The notes under the pieces: model-generated
Seen by the model: only the letters and a program-made list of their open reading frames with translations
Told to the model about the DNA's origin: nothing
Databases searched by the model: none
In this document: one piece after another, positions 34,750 through 44,845 of the stretch
How positions within the stretch are numbered: the stretch's first letter is position 1
Layout: every line of letters begins with the position of its first letter
Position numbers and translations under genes: made by a program
Assembly: GCA_018398575.1 (NCBI GenBank)
Contig: JAGTXZ010000011.1
Span: 1,736,001 to 1,800,000 of the forward strand
Direction: 5' to 3'
Length of the DNA: 64,000 nt
Source: Ampelomyces quisqualis
Taxonomy: Eukaryota > Ascomycota > Dothideomycetes > Pleosporales > Phaeosphaeriaceae

Positions 34750-35433
34750 ATGGTCTCCTTCACCTCCATCCTGACTGCCGCCATCGCTGCCACCGGCGCC
34801 ATTGGCGCTCCCGCTACTGACTTGGCTGCCCGCTCGTCTGGCGACCTCGTCGCTCGCCAGAGCACCCCCTCGTCTACCGGCACCCACAACGGCTGCTACT
34901 ACTCCTGGTGGACTGACGGTGGCTCCAAAGTCACCTACACTAACGGCAACGCCGGCAGCTACAGCGTGTCCTGGGGCAGTGGCGGGAACTTTGTTGGAGG
35001 AAAGGGATGGAACCCCGGATCTGCGCGCACCATCACCTACTCGGGTAGCTACAGCCCCAACGGTAACAGCTACCTTGCCATCTACGGCTGGACCCGCAAC
35101 CCGCTCATCGAGTACTACGTTGTCGAGAACTTTGGCACGTACGACCCGTCCTCGAACAGTCAGAACAAGGGCACCGTCACCGTCGACGGCAGCTCGTACA
35201 AGATTGCTCAGAGCACCCGTACCAACCAGCCATCTATTGATGGTACCGCGACCTTTCAGCAGTACTGGTCTGTTCGCCAGAACAAGCGTTCCAGCGGATC
35301 TGTCAACATGAAGACTCACTTCGATGCGTGGGCCAGCAAGGGCATGCAGCTCGGCTCGCACAACTACCAGATTGTTGCTACTGAGGGTTACTTCAGCACT
35401 GGATCTGCTTCCATTACTGTCTCTTGCCCATAA
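34750..35433 (+). CDS. Secreted endo-1,4-beta-xylanase, GH11
   Basis: 227 residues in one exon. Signal peptide about 1-19 (MVSFTSILTAAIAATGAIG), then a short propeptide ending near the Arg in DLVARQ, then the GH11 jelly roll from about residue 45. The catalytic pair is Glu121 in NPLIEYYVVENFGTY (nucleophile) and Glu212 in VATEGYFSTGSA (acid/base). The thumb-type segment (QPSIDGTATFQQYWSVRQ) and the family end (SASITVSCP) are present, and there is no cellulose-binding domain. The enzyme cuts the xylan backbone of plant cell walls outside the cell. It lies at the edge of the decayed AT-rich island but its own codons are GC-rich and intact. Family and role are certain; the mature N-terminus is inferred. 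Confidence 0.96.
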   Translation: MVSFTSILTAAIAATGAIGAPATDLAARSSGDLVARQSTPSSTGTHNGCYYSWWTDGGSKVTYTNGNAGSYSVSWGSGGNFVGGKGWNPGSARTITYSGSYSPNGNSYLAIYGWTRNPLIEYYVVENFGTYDPSSNSQNKGTVTVDGSSYKIAQSTRTNQPSIDGTATFQQYWSVRQNKRSSGSVNMKTHFDAWASKGMQLGSHNYQIVATEGYFSTGSASITVSCP

Positions 35434-36006
35434 ACGATGGCACTGAAATATGAAAACACGTGGCTCTTAAAAGAGATTGATTGCGTTCGCTTGATGTAAC
35501 CTCGCCATTTAGCTTGGTCGAAGTCACTGGTTCTACTTCTGTATATATTACCTTTATATCATCCGCTTCCCGGCCACAAATAATGTGGATATGTCTTACC
35601 AACTTTGCGCATAGGTTTCTGAACCGTGATCCTACGTTGTTCTTACCCCTGTACTGCAATCACGTATGGATAATAAATGTACTCGCATTTGAATAAGTCA
35701 AATCAGGACCTCGCAGATCGATAAGTACGCGTGACTCAGGCGCTATTCTCCTTTCTTGGCTCTTTGCCGCAATGATGAAAAAGAGTCAAACACGACGGTA
35801 GTATCTGCCAGATATATGAGGGTTTCAAAGAAGTGATCGCTGCATGTAAAATGGGTATATCATTACGTATGGACGTGGAGGCTATATCCAGATGCCTGAT
35901 CCAGATTTTATGCTATGCTAATGGTGATTGCCATGGTACCTTCCCAGGCTTCATCCTCCTATGCTGATGAAAGCTTCCGGCACAGACTATACTGTTCGAG
36001 CCTGAT
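35434..36006. other. Xylanase-MCM6 convergent 3' region
   Basis: AT-rich 3' flanks of two convergent genes. Nothing else recognised. Confidence 0.5.
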
Positions 36007-38988
36007 CTAGGCAATGTCTTCAATTGGACAGTTAGGGTGTAGCACATACTTGACCTTGTTGGTTGCCTCGGTGTGACCTTGCTCGTCGGCAAGGCCCTCA
36101 CCTCTAATAAGCATAAGGTATTGTTCCTAGTCATTCATTAGTATTAATGCTCTGCTCGAACGCTGTTGTGAACGTACCTTGACGACTTTCTTGAGCACTA
36201 ATTTCGCTAATGCCCCCTCAGCATCTACTTCCTCTTGCGTGTCCAGCTCACTTTCCTTGTGCTCGAGGTACCAAGTCAGAAGCTCTTCCTCTTCAACACC
36301 ATCCTGCGTCTCTTCCTGGTCCTCATTAACGCGCTTCACGAACATGTTGCGCATGGCGACATATTTGTCATGAGTGATCTTAGTCTTTTCTCGGGCTACC
36401 ACTGCAGGTATTGCTGTTCGGTCTCTGGATGCTTCCTGTTGATCTTCGTCCATAGCAGCCTCAGCATCCTGACCTTCAGCTGCTGCAGCAGCAGCAAGAA
36501 CCGCCTCGTCGTCGTCGTCCTCCATCTCAACATCATCCTTCTCGACCGAGATAATGGATTGGCGTAGAAGGTTGTAGGCTTCTTTGACAAACTCGGGAGT
36601 GATGTCACCAACACAGTTGGCCTTCGCAATGGCCTCCGAGAGACGGATCATACTTTCGAGCTGTCGAACAGTGATACGATAGCTGTTGCGGCCAATGCCA
36701 CCCTGCGCATCGTCTGCCCGCAGTTCCTTGTACTTCTCCACCAAAGTCTCCCTTGCCTCGTCTGTGAATTCAGGTCGGAACGTCCGTGCAAAGCGAATGT
36801 ACCGTTGCAGTTGCTCAGTGCTGAATTCTGGGGTGACAGCATCATCTCGATCCTTGTGAATGCCAACGATATGCTCGGCGAGATGACGATCGATAGCCTC
36901 ATCGCATTCGTCTAGAACGACAAAGAAAAGATCGAAACGTGACATGATAGGCGCCGACATGTTCACGTTCGCGCGAAGGGTGGTTTTGCGGTTGTACCGA
37001 CCACCGACAGGATTGGCTGCCGCTAAGATCGAGGTGCGGGCGTTAAGAGTGGCTTGAATACCGGCCTTCGCGATGGAAATTGTCTGTTGTTCCATGGCTT
37101 CGTGAATAGCAACTTGATCAGCAATGTCCATCTTGTCGAACTCGTCTATGGCACAGATGCCGTTATCGGCAAGCATGAGCGCTCCAGCTTCAATTGTGAA
37201 CTCTCCGGTCTCCTCATCCTTCACTACGGCTGCTGTAAGACCTGCTGCCGACGAAGCCTTGCCGGATGTGTAGACTGCACGAGGCAAGAAACTACAGATA
37301 TACTTGAGGAATTGAGACTTGGACGTTGAAGGATCACCAACAATGCAGATGTTGATGTCGCCACGCAAAGCCATACCCTCAGGGGTCTCCTTAGAGACAC
37401 CACCCATGAGCTGGAGCAAAAGACCTTTCTTGATGACTTGGTGGCCGTACACCATAGGTGCAATTGAGTCGACCAATCGCATGAAGATGTTTGGCTTGTG
37501 TACCATGTCTTTGAGATCTTGGATCTCAGACGACGTGAGGGTCCCAAGGTACTCTTCTTGTGCTTCTTCACCACTAGTAGCATTTGATTCGATCTGGCCT
37601 TGGCCTAAAGAAGCGAGAATGTTGCTAGCCTGACCAGTCAAGTGTTGATTCGCCGATTGTCCGGGAGTAGAGTGATCTGGCGAGAGCATGCATGCTAGGA
37701 AGGACATGCGGTAGGTAAGGTCTCGCACACCAAGGGCTTTCAGTCCACTCACCCCAGTGCCACCAGCATCGTTGCCACGACTGGCATTAGAGGTGTCTCT
37801 CATCGCTTGCGGCCGGACTCCAGGAACGCGAAACTGGCTGATGTCTGGGATGACGATGACAGTGCCCGTAAAGATGCACTTTTCACCCGCCTTCGCACGG
37901 TCCACCATCTCTCCTCTAAGAATGACATCCATTGTGCGCGGCATGCTTCCTGTTGGAATTTCCGAGCTGTTCTCTTGGATCCGGACTTTCTGCCAGTCAA
38001 CAAAAGTAGACTGGCGGATGTCTAGCCGCCAACCTTCCCTGTTCATACATGTGGTGTTCGGGCATTGCGTCGGCTCGGTGTACTTGAAGGTCTGCTCAAT
38101 ATTCGGCACCACAGTATTGCAGGCTTCACAAATAAAGGTTGCCATTGACAACTCTGGTCGAACTTCTGAGGTACGCGTCGCCGTACCTGAGATGGATAGT
38201 AGTTGGCCAATAGACGTTGTTCGTAATTGGCGAATGCGGGAAACAAGGGGCAGATTGTAGAAAGCCAGCGTGAAAAGCTTGTCTGTTTGCTGGTTCGAAG
38301 TCTTCTCGTTGAGACTGTCGTTTTGACTCGTGGCGTTGCCACTGTTTGAAGACGCGGTGACCGAAGAGGTTGAGGCGGGCTGCCGATGCTGGCGGAAGTA
38401 CTTGGGCTCGTACTTCGCGATGAGGTTGTGTAGAGCCCTGACCATGTATGGGAGGAAGCGGTAATACTCGCTAGCGATGGCCTTGGCCAAGATGCCATCT
38501 TCATGACTGTCTATATGTGTGTAGTCGACATACAGTGTGGAGAGTCCGTACAGTCTCATACCACTTATCTGCGCGATGTAATACTTGTCCGTTGTCTGGA
38601 CGCTCGATGCTGGTAACGCTGACGACGGTATATCTTCCGTAAAGCTAGTGACTCTTTAGTATGACCTTGGGGAAAAAAGAAGATGCTGGACCACTCACGT
38701 CTCGAGGAACTCTTGGAAGCGAAGAGACAATGTCTCTCCCGTTACATCCACGACTCTTGGAACATCCGTTCGGGGCGCATTGGTACGCCTGCCGGGCATT
38801 CGCGCACCGACGACCTCATCGTCCGGAAATCCCTCGACGTCACTGTTCGCGCCGGCGCTCTCAGAAGGAGGTCCGCGAGGTCTGGCCGAGGACGAGCGCA
38901 TCTGCTGTGGGCGCCTTGGGTTGCCCGCATCGCTTGAGGGGGTGGGTGCCGCGTCCGAATTGAGGACGGCATCAAGCAGCGAAGACAT
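36007..38988 (-). CDS. MCM6: DNA replication licensing factor Mcm6
   Basis: Three minus-strand exons: 38988-38699, 38644-36178 and 36126-36007, giving 958 residues; introns are 54 and 51 bp, the second with a clear ACTAAT branch. Mcm6 is one of six subunits of the MCM2-7 helicase loaded at origins in G1. Visible: disordered N-tail with RPRGPP; oligonucleotide-binding part with a C4 zinc motif (CEAC..CPNTTC); the Mcm6-typical GLKALGVRDLTYR; Walker A GDPSTSKSQ near residue 533; Walker B and IDEFDKM; arginine finger SRFDL; and the acidic insertion EMEDDDDE. The last exon, easy to miss, supplies EQYLMLIRGEG and the C-terminal VKYVLHPNCPIEDIA, characteristic of Mcm6. The exon-1 join gives FLETFTEDIP, then TTDKYYIAQISGMRLYG. 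Confidence 0.96.
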
Positions 38989-39051
38989 TGTGTGTGATGA
39001 CGGGTTTTGAGCGATGTTTTTGTTTGCGGGGATTGGCAATTGAGGTTGGAG

Positions 39052-39088
39052 TTTTGGCGCGGGGGCCTGTCAACACGCGAAACGCGGG
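39052..39088. promoter_or_regulatory. E2F/MBF-like sites upstream of MCM6
   Basis: Two elements 64-100 bp upstream of the MCM6 ATG: TTTTGGCGC (39052-39060), matching the E2F-type core, and ACGCGAAACGCG (about 39075-39086), combining the CGCGAAA and ACGCG words bound by MBF-type factors in fungi. The rest of the 444-bp gap to the SUN gene shows nothing notable. Confidence 0.55.
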
Positions 39089-39432
39089 TCGCGCTGGCCG
39101 CATTGGGAAGTCGAAGTGCCGGTCCGTGCGCACCACCGCGCCAGCGCGGACGACACCAATATATTTGATAACAACAACACAACATGAGCTGTCTAGACTA
39201 AAGTCTCGAGAATCTGTCACCAGCAAAGCTTTTAAGTGCTCAGGAGTATTCATCAGTAATGCAATCGTTATCGTAAACTATGGTCGAGATGGCTACAATG
39301 CAAGGGTATACAGCTTATCCACTCCATCCGAAAACAACAAGTATGTGCCCCAAAGAGCAAGCGAAAACAAAATAATCCAAACAATGCAATCACTCCCGGC
39401 CGCTGCTCTACCAGCTTTCAAGCCACCCGAAA

Positions 39433-41676
39433 CTACTGTACCGGGTCGCTCAGATGGACCCCATACTGGTGGTCCTCCTCGGCATCTCTGCCGTGAAGAC
39501 GCACCCGGTACAGACAAGTGTGGTCAGCACCCCAGTTGCTGGTGACCCGAAGCATGGCTTTGGTCACTGGCACCGTGCTCAGGACGTCCAGGTCAAACGT
39601 TTGCTGGTGATTAGACGCGTGAATATTGTACCGGAACGACCCCAGGCAGGTCCAGCCAGCCGGCCCCTCTAGACAAGCTCCTCCACGGTGTGAGTCTTGA
39701 GACCCAGCCGTCTCTACCCACAGCTCAACCGTTCGAGGCGCATTGGTGATCTTTTTGGTGGGCATCATAGTCATGGGTAAATGCTCGATAGTGACTTGCT
39801 GCGGGTAGATGGGGTATGGCATAGACACAGTGAGTTCTGCCTGTCCGATGGTCGATGGGTTGGGAGCAGCACACCAGCAGTCTCCGGGTTCCGCCCATGA
39901 ATCTAAGGCAGCTGTAGGTGGATTGCGGGGGCGAGAGAGCATCCACCTCTTGAAACCCATGTTGGCCCACAAGTCGTCTGAGAACGTGGCGGATGTAAGG
40001 GTGGGATCGACAACGGCGCCAAGGCCGAGTGAGAAGTAGTTTGGTTTACGGAGGTTGAGCTCGTAGTTGGTGAGTAAGTTGCTCTGGGCCAGGGCGTGGA
40101 ACCGGATTGAGTCAGTTATCGCTTTCTTGGCTTCTTTCTGAGCGATGGCTGTGATCTGAGTAATTTGACCTTTGAGCGCTTTGGCCACCTTCTCATCGAC
40201 CTGTGCGGAGATCTTTCTGTAGTGGTCCTGCACTAGGGCGAGGAATTCGTCCTGGGAAAGTGCCTCAGGATGTGGATCTGAGGTACGTGCGTTCCTGGGC
40301 ACCCCGAGAACAGCGCGAAGCTTGTCTTTGTTCAGCTCGAGAAAGTCGATCCACTCGGCGTTATTCTCGGCAGACTTTGCTTTACTGCTGAGTGCATTCC
40401 AGAACTCATCAGTGATCTCCAGTGTACCATCTGGATTCCGTCGAACGACAATGTGATCGGGCAGGTCTTTTCTGAGCTGGGTAATAGCATCTTCCATCTT
40501 CAACATTCTGATCAGGCGGTCGTCCGAGTCCTCCGACCACATAGTGTTCTTGCCACTGCGATCGTTACCTTTGCTGAAATCAACCGAAGTCGAATGTGTT
40601 GTGTATTGGGTTTCTGCTGGCATGACCCAATCCGCCGCATCGTACCAAGCGCGTGAAACGCGAGCGCTGAGGGCAGTCATCATGCCAGGCTTTGAAACAA
40701 AATCAGAATCCGTTGTTTGCGACATGAACTGAGCAAACAGCGACGCAATAGCGAATACGAGCAAGCTCCAGAAGAGACCCATGAGAACTTTCCTCCAGGG
40801 CCAGTCAGGCTCGTCGTCCTGTTCTGGCTCAATGTTGCCAAGCCACTCATCCACCTGAGGATTGTTGCGTTGCTGACGGGTGGACTGCTTTCGCGGCTTG
40901 GCCAGGGGCTCAGGAGGACCTTCACGTAGCAGGCGAGCTTGTTCTTCTGCAACGATATCTTTGATAGACTTTTCATGGTCACCGTTGATAGCAGGAGCGG
41001 CATGGACTGGGTGATCCTCTCGGACTGCCTCGACTTCGACCTGGACAATTTCTTCCCGGTGGCCATTGGCTGAAGCTTGGGTGCGTCGATCTTGGTTCTG
41101 CTGCCACAAAGGTCGAGAACGCGCGGCGGGTTGTTGACGAGAAGGCTCGCGACGCAAAGGTGGAAAGAGCATGCCAGCTTCGTGGACGGGGCCGAATGAC
41201 TTCGAGGTGTTGCCAATGGATGCAGCAAGGTCATTGTCACTCGGAGTAATTTCCTCACTATCTTGGAATGAAAGACCTGGGGCAGCTGGAGTGGGTACTT
41301 CTGGTTCGAAAGAAGATGAGCGAAGAGCTTCACGGCCGTTGAGAGCGCCACTCATGCGAGGTGTCTCTGCACCGAGCTCGTCGATGTCGTCGTCGTCTTG
41401 GTCATCGCGCTCAACAGCATCTCCACGCTGGTTCTGAAAAGCTTGCGCAAACCCAGTGGCCGAAAGTGAAAGCTCTTCTGCAGCACCAACACGACCGCTC
41501 GCGCCATATGCATTTGATTTGCGCGCTTTGACTTTGGTTAGGGGACCCTTTTTGCGCTGCCGGGTTCCGCCAGTGGTCATAGTAGTGACGACGGACTGGT
41601 TCGTGACTGAACCGGCTTGGGATAGGCGCGCAGAACGGCGAGCCGGCGTTGCGCCCATACCACCGAGTTGCGACAT
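39433..41676 (-). CDS. SUN-domain nuclear envelope protein
   Basis: 747 residues, single exon. The N-terminal ~290 residues are nucleoplasmic, basic then acidic and disordered (ARRSARLSQ; DDQDDDDIDELG). One transmembrane helix spans about 297-317 (VLMGLFWSLLVFAIASLFAQF). A luminal helical region (about 330-560; for example ALKGQITQITAIAQKEAKKA) precedes the SUN domain (about 590-747) with DSWAEPGDCWCAA, YPQQVTIEHLP, and the signature GSFRYN..QTFDL near the end. SUN proteins sit in the inner nuclear membrane and pair with KASH proteins to tether the spindle pole body, telomeres or cytoskeleton (Sad1 in fission yeast, Mps3 in budding yeast). The start is chosen at MSQLGGMG; the frame is open further upstream but that part is unlike the family. 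Confidence 0.92.
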   Translation of the reverse strand: MSQLGGMGATPARRSARLSQAGSVTNQSVVTTMTTGGTRQRKKGPLTKVKARKSNAYGASGRVGAAEELSLSATGFAQAFQNQRGDAVERDDQDDDDIDELGAETPRMSGALNGREALRSSSFEPEVPTPAAPGLSFQDSEEITPSDNDLAASIGNTSKSFGPVHEAGMLFPPLRREPSRQQPAARSRPLWQQNQDRRTQASANGHREEIVQVEVEAVREDHPVHAAPAINGDHEKSIKDIVAEEQARLLREGPPEPLAKPRKQSTRQQRNNPQVDEWLGNIEPEQDDEPDWPWRKVLMGLFWSLLVFAIASLFAQFMSQTTDSDFVSKPGMMTALSARVSRAWYDAADWVMPAETQYTTHSTSVDFSKGNDRSGKNTMWSEDSDDRLIRMLKMEDAITQLRKDLPDHIVVRRNPDGTLEITDEFWNALSSKAKSAENNAEWIDFLELNKDKLRAVLGVPRNARTSDPHPEALSQDEFLALVQDHYRKISAQVDEKVAKALKGQITQITAIAQKEAKKAITDSIRFHALAQSNLLTNYELNLRKPNYFSLGLGAVVDPTLTSATFSDDLWANMGFKRWMLSRPRNPPTAALDSWAEPGDCWCAAPNPSTIGQAELTVSMPYPIYPQQVTIEHLPMTMMPTKKITNAPRTVELWVETAGSQDSHRGGACLEGPAGWTCLGSFRYNIHASNHQQTFDLDVLSTVPVTKAMLRVTSNWGADHTCLYRVRLHGRDAEEDHQYGVHLSDPVQ

Positions 41677-43314
41677 GGCGGGTTGAATAGTAGCAGTGAA
41701 TCGTCGGCTGGGTGCGATAGCGAGACTCCGATGGTGGGAAAACGTATATAGGGTGCCTTTGGGAGCGTGAGTAGGAAATTTCGATGGATGATGAGAGTGC
41801 AACAACAATGCTGTGTAAAAGAAGAGGCGGCAGTTTTGCTGAGTTATTGTACAAGGATCCGGCGATAGAACTTTGATCAAGGTCGTTGAACAATAGCAAC
41901 GTCAATAGACGATGAGTGTGGGGGCTGAGGAAAGCAAGCGCAAGATTGCAGAGATTTCCCCTGGGTGAGAGTGAAGCTGTGGGTGTGTAATTTGATGTTC
42001 AAACTGCTCGGGCGCAAAACGCGATTCCTTCACCGCAAAGAACAAGATGCGAGAGCTATGTAAACTTACACAGGCTCACACCAGTCCACTCCGGTGACCA
42101 AAACAGAACAACCGACGGATTACCCGCTCCAAATTCCTTTCTCTTGCTCTTTGACGGCGAAGATGGCGATGTTGTCGAAAACGAGTCACAGACTAAGTGC
42201 TGGCGGTAAACACGTGTTGACGCGTCGGACTTGACAATGACGCAACGCTATCAAATGCTCATGGGAATTTTTTGAAGCCTGTGATCGTTTGAGCTGCAGT
42301 ACGCGACCATGGCCCCGGCTTCGGAGAGGTGATGTCGATGTGTAAGGATGTGAAGATACGGTGTAGGTGGTAGAGATCGCCGTCGGTGACTGAAAGCGCG
42401 TTTTGCGCAGGGGTCACCGGAAACAGCCCTAGCGCACTGACCTCACAAAGCGAGGACTCGAGTGCTTCTGCCATGCTGGCAACAAGAAGCATGACAATAA
42501 TGAACAGATCGATTTGACGTTGTTGGGAGTCTGGTTCTCGGCCCACATCTAGCTCTCAGCAGTACATGGATGGGCCGGCTCCATGCCTTCCATGAGGTGG
42601 GGAGCGGACCCTGAGCCCGGAGACTACGGTACTGGGTACGACGGTTGAGCTCGTTCTCCCGGGCCTCGCATATACATACCTGCTACACATGTGGCTATCC
42701 ACGGTCGCACTGTATGGCAATTTGGTTCGGCATGGTAGCATCTTACCGCATACACCAGAGATAGCATTGTGTTGCGGATTTTGGTCGTTGATTGAGGCTG
42801 AGGTGGGACACAAAACCAAAGTAGACAGATCTTGGGCCAGTCTCCTCATATTTGGCCAAAGTGAAATCTCAGCGAGGAATGCTCTGTCCTGCAGGTACCG
42901 CAGGCAGGAGGCCAATCATAGCACAGACTATCGCCTTTGGAATTAAGTAGTTTCGAAGCTCTTTGTTGCATTTTCTCCTGGAAAGACCCGACTCAAGCTC
43001 GTTCACGGTATCACATCGATGCTTCGATGCTGTTGCGGTGACTTTGCAGCCATGGTCCATTCGGCCGCGCATGGTTGAAGAAAACGTAGCAAGTAGGCCA
43101 GTCGCAAGACTGAAGGCTGAAGCCTTGCACGCTTTGCTTTGGCACTGCACTAACCAAGAAGGGAAACCTATCCGGCTGCTAGCGCACACGGCTTGCGCTT
43201 CGAGCTCGTGTTCTCTGCAACGTCGCGAGCGAACGCCAGTCCAGGTACAAAAGCTCCGAACTATTCCCTCTGCTTTCGCAAATCCTCGAATACGCCAAGA
43301 ATCAATCGCTCAAG
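41677..43314. other. Divergent spacer between SUN gene and GAL10-like gene
   Basis: 1.6 kb shared upstream DNA. Short frames (for example 42259-42546 minus) lack recognisable features. Contains an ACGCGT box (listed) and AAAACGCGAT near 42017. Confidence 0.45.
42219..42226. promoter_or_regulatory. MCB-type box upstream of the SUN gene
   Basis: Palindromic GACGCGTC containing the perfect MluI cell-cycle box ACGCGT, about 545 bp upstream of the SUN ATG. Distance is large, so the assignment is tentative. Confidence 0.35.
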
Positions 43315-44565
43315 ATGGTTGTTGGATCGGTCCTCGTTGCAGGGTGAGCTGCCCCTCCCCCCCCCCACCACCAACAAGCTTCAGGGGGAGCTACCAAATG
43401 CCAAACAAATAACATCTCCGTAGTGGCACGGGCTACATTGGCTCTTTCACTGCTCTAGCTCTTCTTGAAGCAGACTACAAAGTTGTCATCGTCGACAACC
43501 TGTACAACTCCTCGCCCGAGGTTATCAATCGCATCGAGCTCATCTGTGGCAAGCGACCATCCTTCTACCAATGCGACATCACAGACGAGGCTGCGCTCGA
43601 CAAAGTATTCGCCGAGAATCCAGACATTGACAATGTCATCCACTTCGCGGCTCTCAAGGTACATGTACCAGAAATAATCACCCCCAAACACGTACTGACA
43701 GCTACAACAGGCCGTCGGCGAGTCTGGCGAAATCCCCCTCACATACTACCGCGTCAATGTCGGCGGCTCCGTCGCCCTCCTCTCCTCCATGGTGAAGCAC
43801 AACGTCAACAACATCGTCTTCTCCTCCTCCGCGACCGTCTACGGCGACGCAACCCGCTTCCCCAACATGATCCCCATCCCGGAGCACTGCCCCATCGGCC
43901 CAACCAACGTGTACGGGCGCACCAAATCCACCGTCGAAGGCGTCATCACGGACACCATCGAAGCACAGCGCAACAAAGCAAAGAAGGACGGCAAAGAAGA
44001 AGAAGGAAAGAAATGGAACGCCGCGCTCCTCCGCTACTTCAACCCCGCAGGCGCCCACCCCTCAGGCATCATGGGCGAAAACCCGCTCGGTGTCCCCTAC
44101 AATCTCCTGCCTTTACTCGCACAAGTCGCCATCGGCAAGCGCGACAAACTGCTCGTCTTTGGCGACGACTACGCGTCCAAAGACGGCACCGCGATCCGCG
44201 ATTACATCCACGTGCTCGACCTCGCGCGCGGCCACCTGCAGGCACTCAACTACCTGCGCGAGCAACAGCCCGGCGTGAAAGCGTGGAACTTGGGCAGCGG
44301 GCGCGGCTCCACCGTGTTCGACATGATCAAGGCGTTTAGCCACGTCGTGGGCCGCGAGCTCGCGTACCAAGTTGCGCCGAGACGGCAGGGCGATGTGCTG
44401 GATCTTACAGCGAATCCGTCGCTGGCGAACAAGGAGTTGAACTGGAAAACAGAACTTACGCTCGAGGATGCGTGTAAGGATTTGTGGAAGTGGACAGAGA
44501 ACAATCCCGAGGGTTATGAGCAGCAGCCGCCCAAGGAGTTTTTGGACGCGCTGAAGAAGCAGTAG
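43315..44565 (+). CDS. GAL10: UDP-glucose 4-epimerase
   Basis: Three exons: 43315-43343, 43424-43658 and 43711-44565, giving 372 residues. Interconverts UDP-glucose and UDP-galactose (Leloir pathway and galactose-containing glycans) using NAD+. The Rossmann motif GGTGYIGS is assembled across the first intron, so the 29-bp first exon (MVVGSVLVAG) is required. Other motifs are DNLYNSSPE, HFAALKAVGES, the catalytic Ser in SSSATVYG, and YGRTK (YxxxK). The C-terminal substrate part has NPAGAHPSG and RDYIHVLDLA. There is no C-terminal mutarotase domain, unlike the fused Gal10 of budding yeast. Intron 1 contains a run of ten Cs. Convergent with ARC1. Confidence 0.96.
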
Positions 44566-44845
44566 AGGTTGCTTGGCCGGTGGGACACGCTAAAATATAA
44601 TGAATTGATGAATAGAAGTGTATGAGCATGATTTTGGACGTAGAAAATAACAGCATGATAGGTATAAAGGTGCGTTTGAACGCTGATGATTTTGTTTCAT
44701 AGCTTTTGATGCGCTTGACCCGCCTTGAACTTTACATGCCAGGAAGTGCAACGGCTTCTCCAGAGGAGGCTGGAACAGAGCAGAGCGTAAACCTTGCGGT
44801 CAGTCGTCGCACAATTTGCGTACCACGTCACCTCGACTTTTCCGT

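Noticed and set aside
34714..35361. 215-codon minus-strand open frame
   Set aside because: Antisense shadow of the GH11 xylanase with low-complexity Val/Ala/Gly content.
42259..42546. 95-codon minus-strand open frame with a hydrophobic start
   Set aside because: Too short, no neighbour or splice evidence, lies in the shared upstream region of two real genes.
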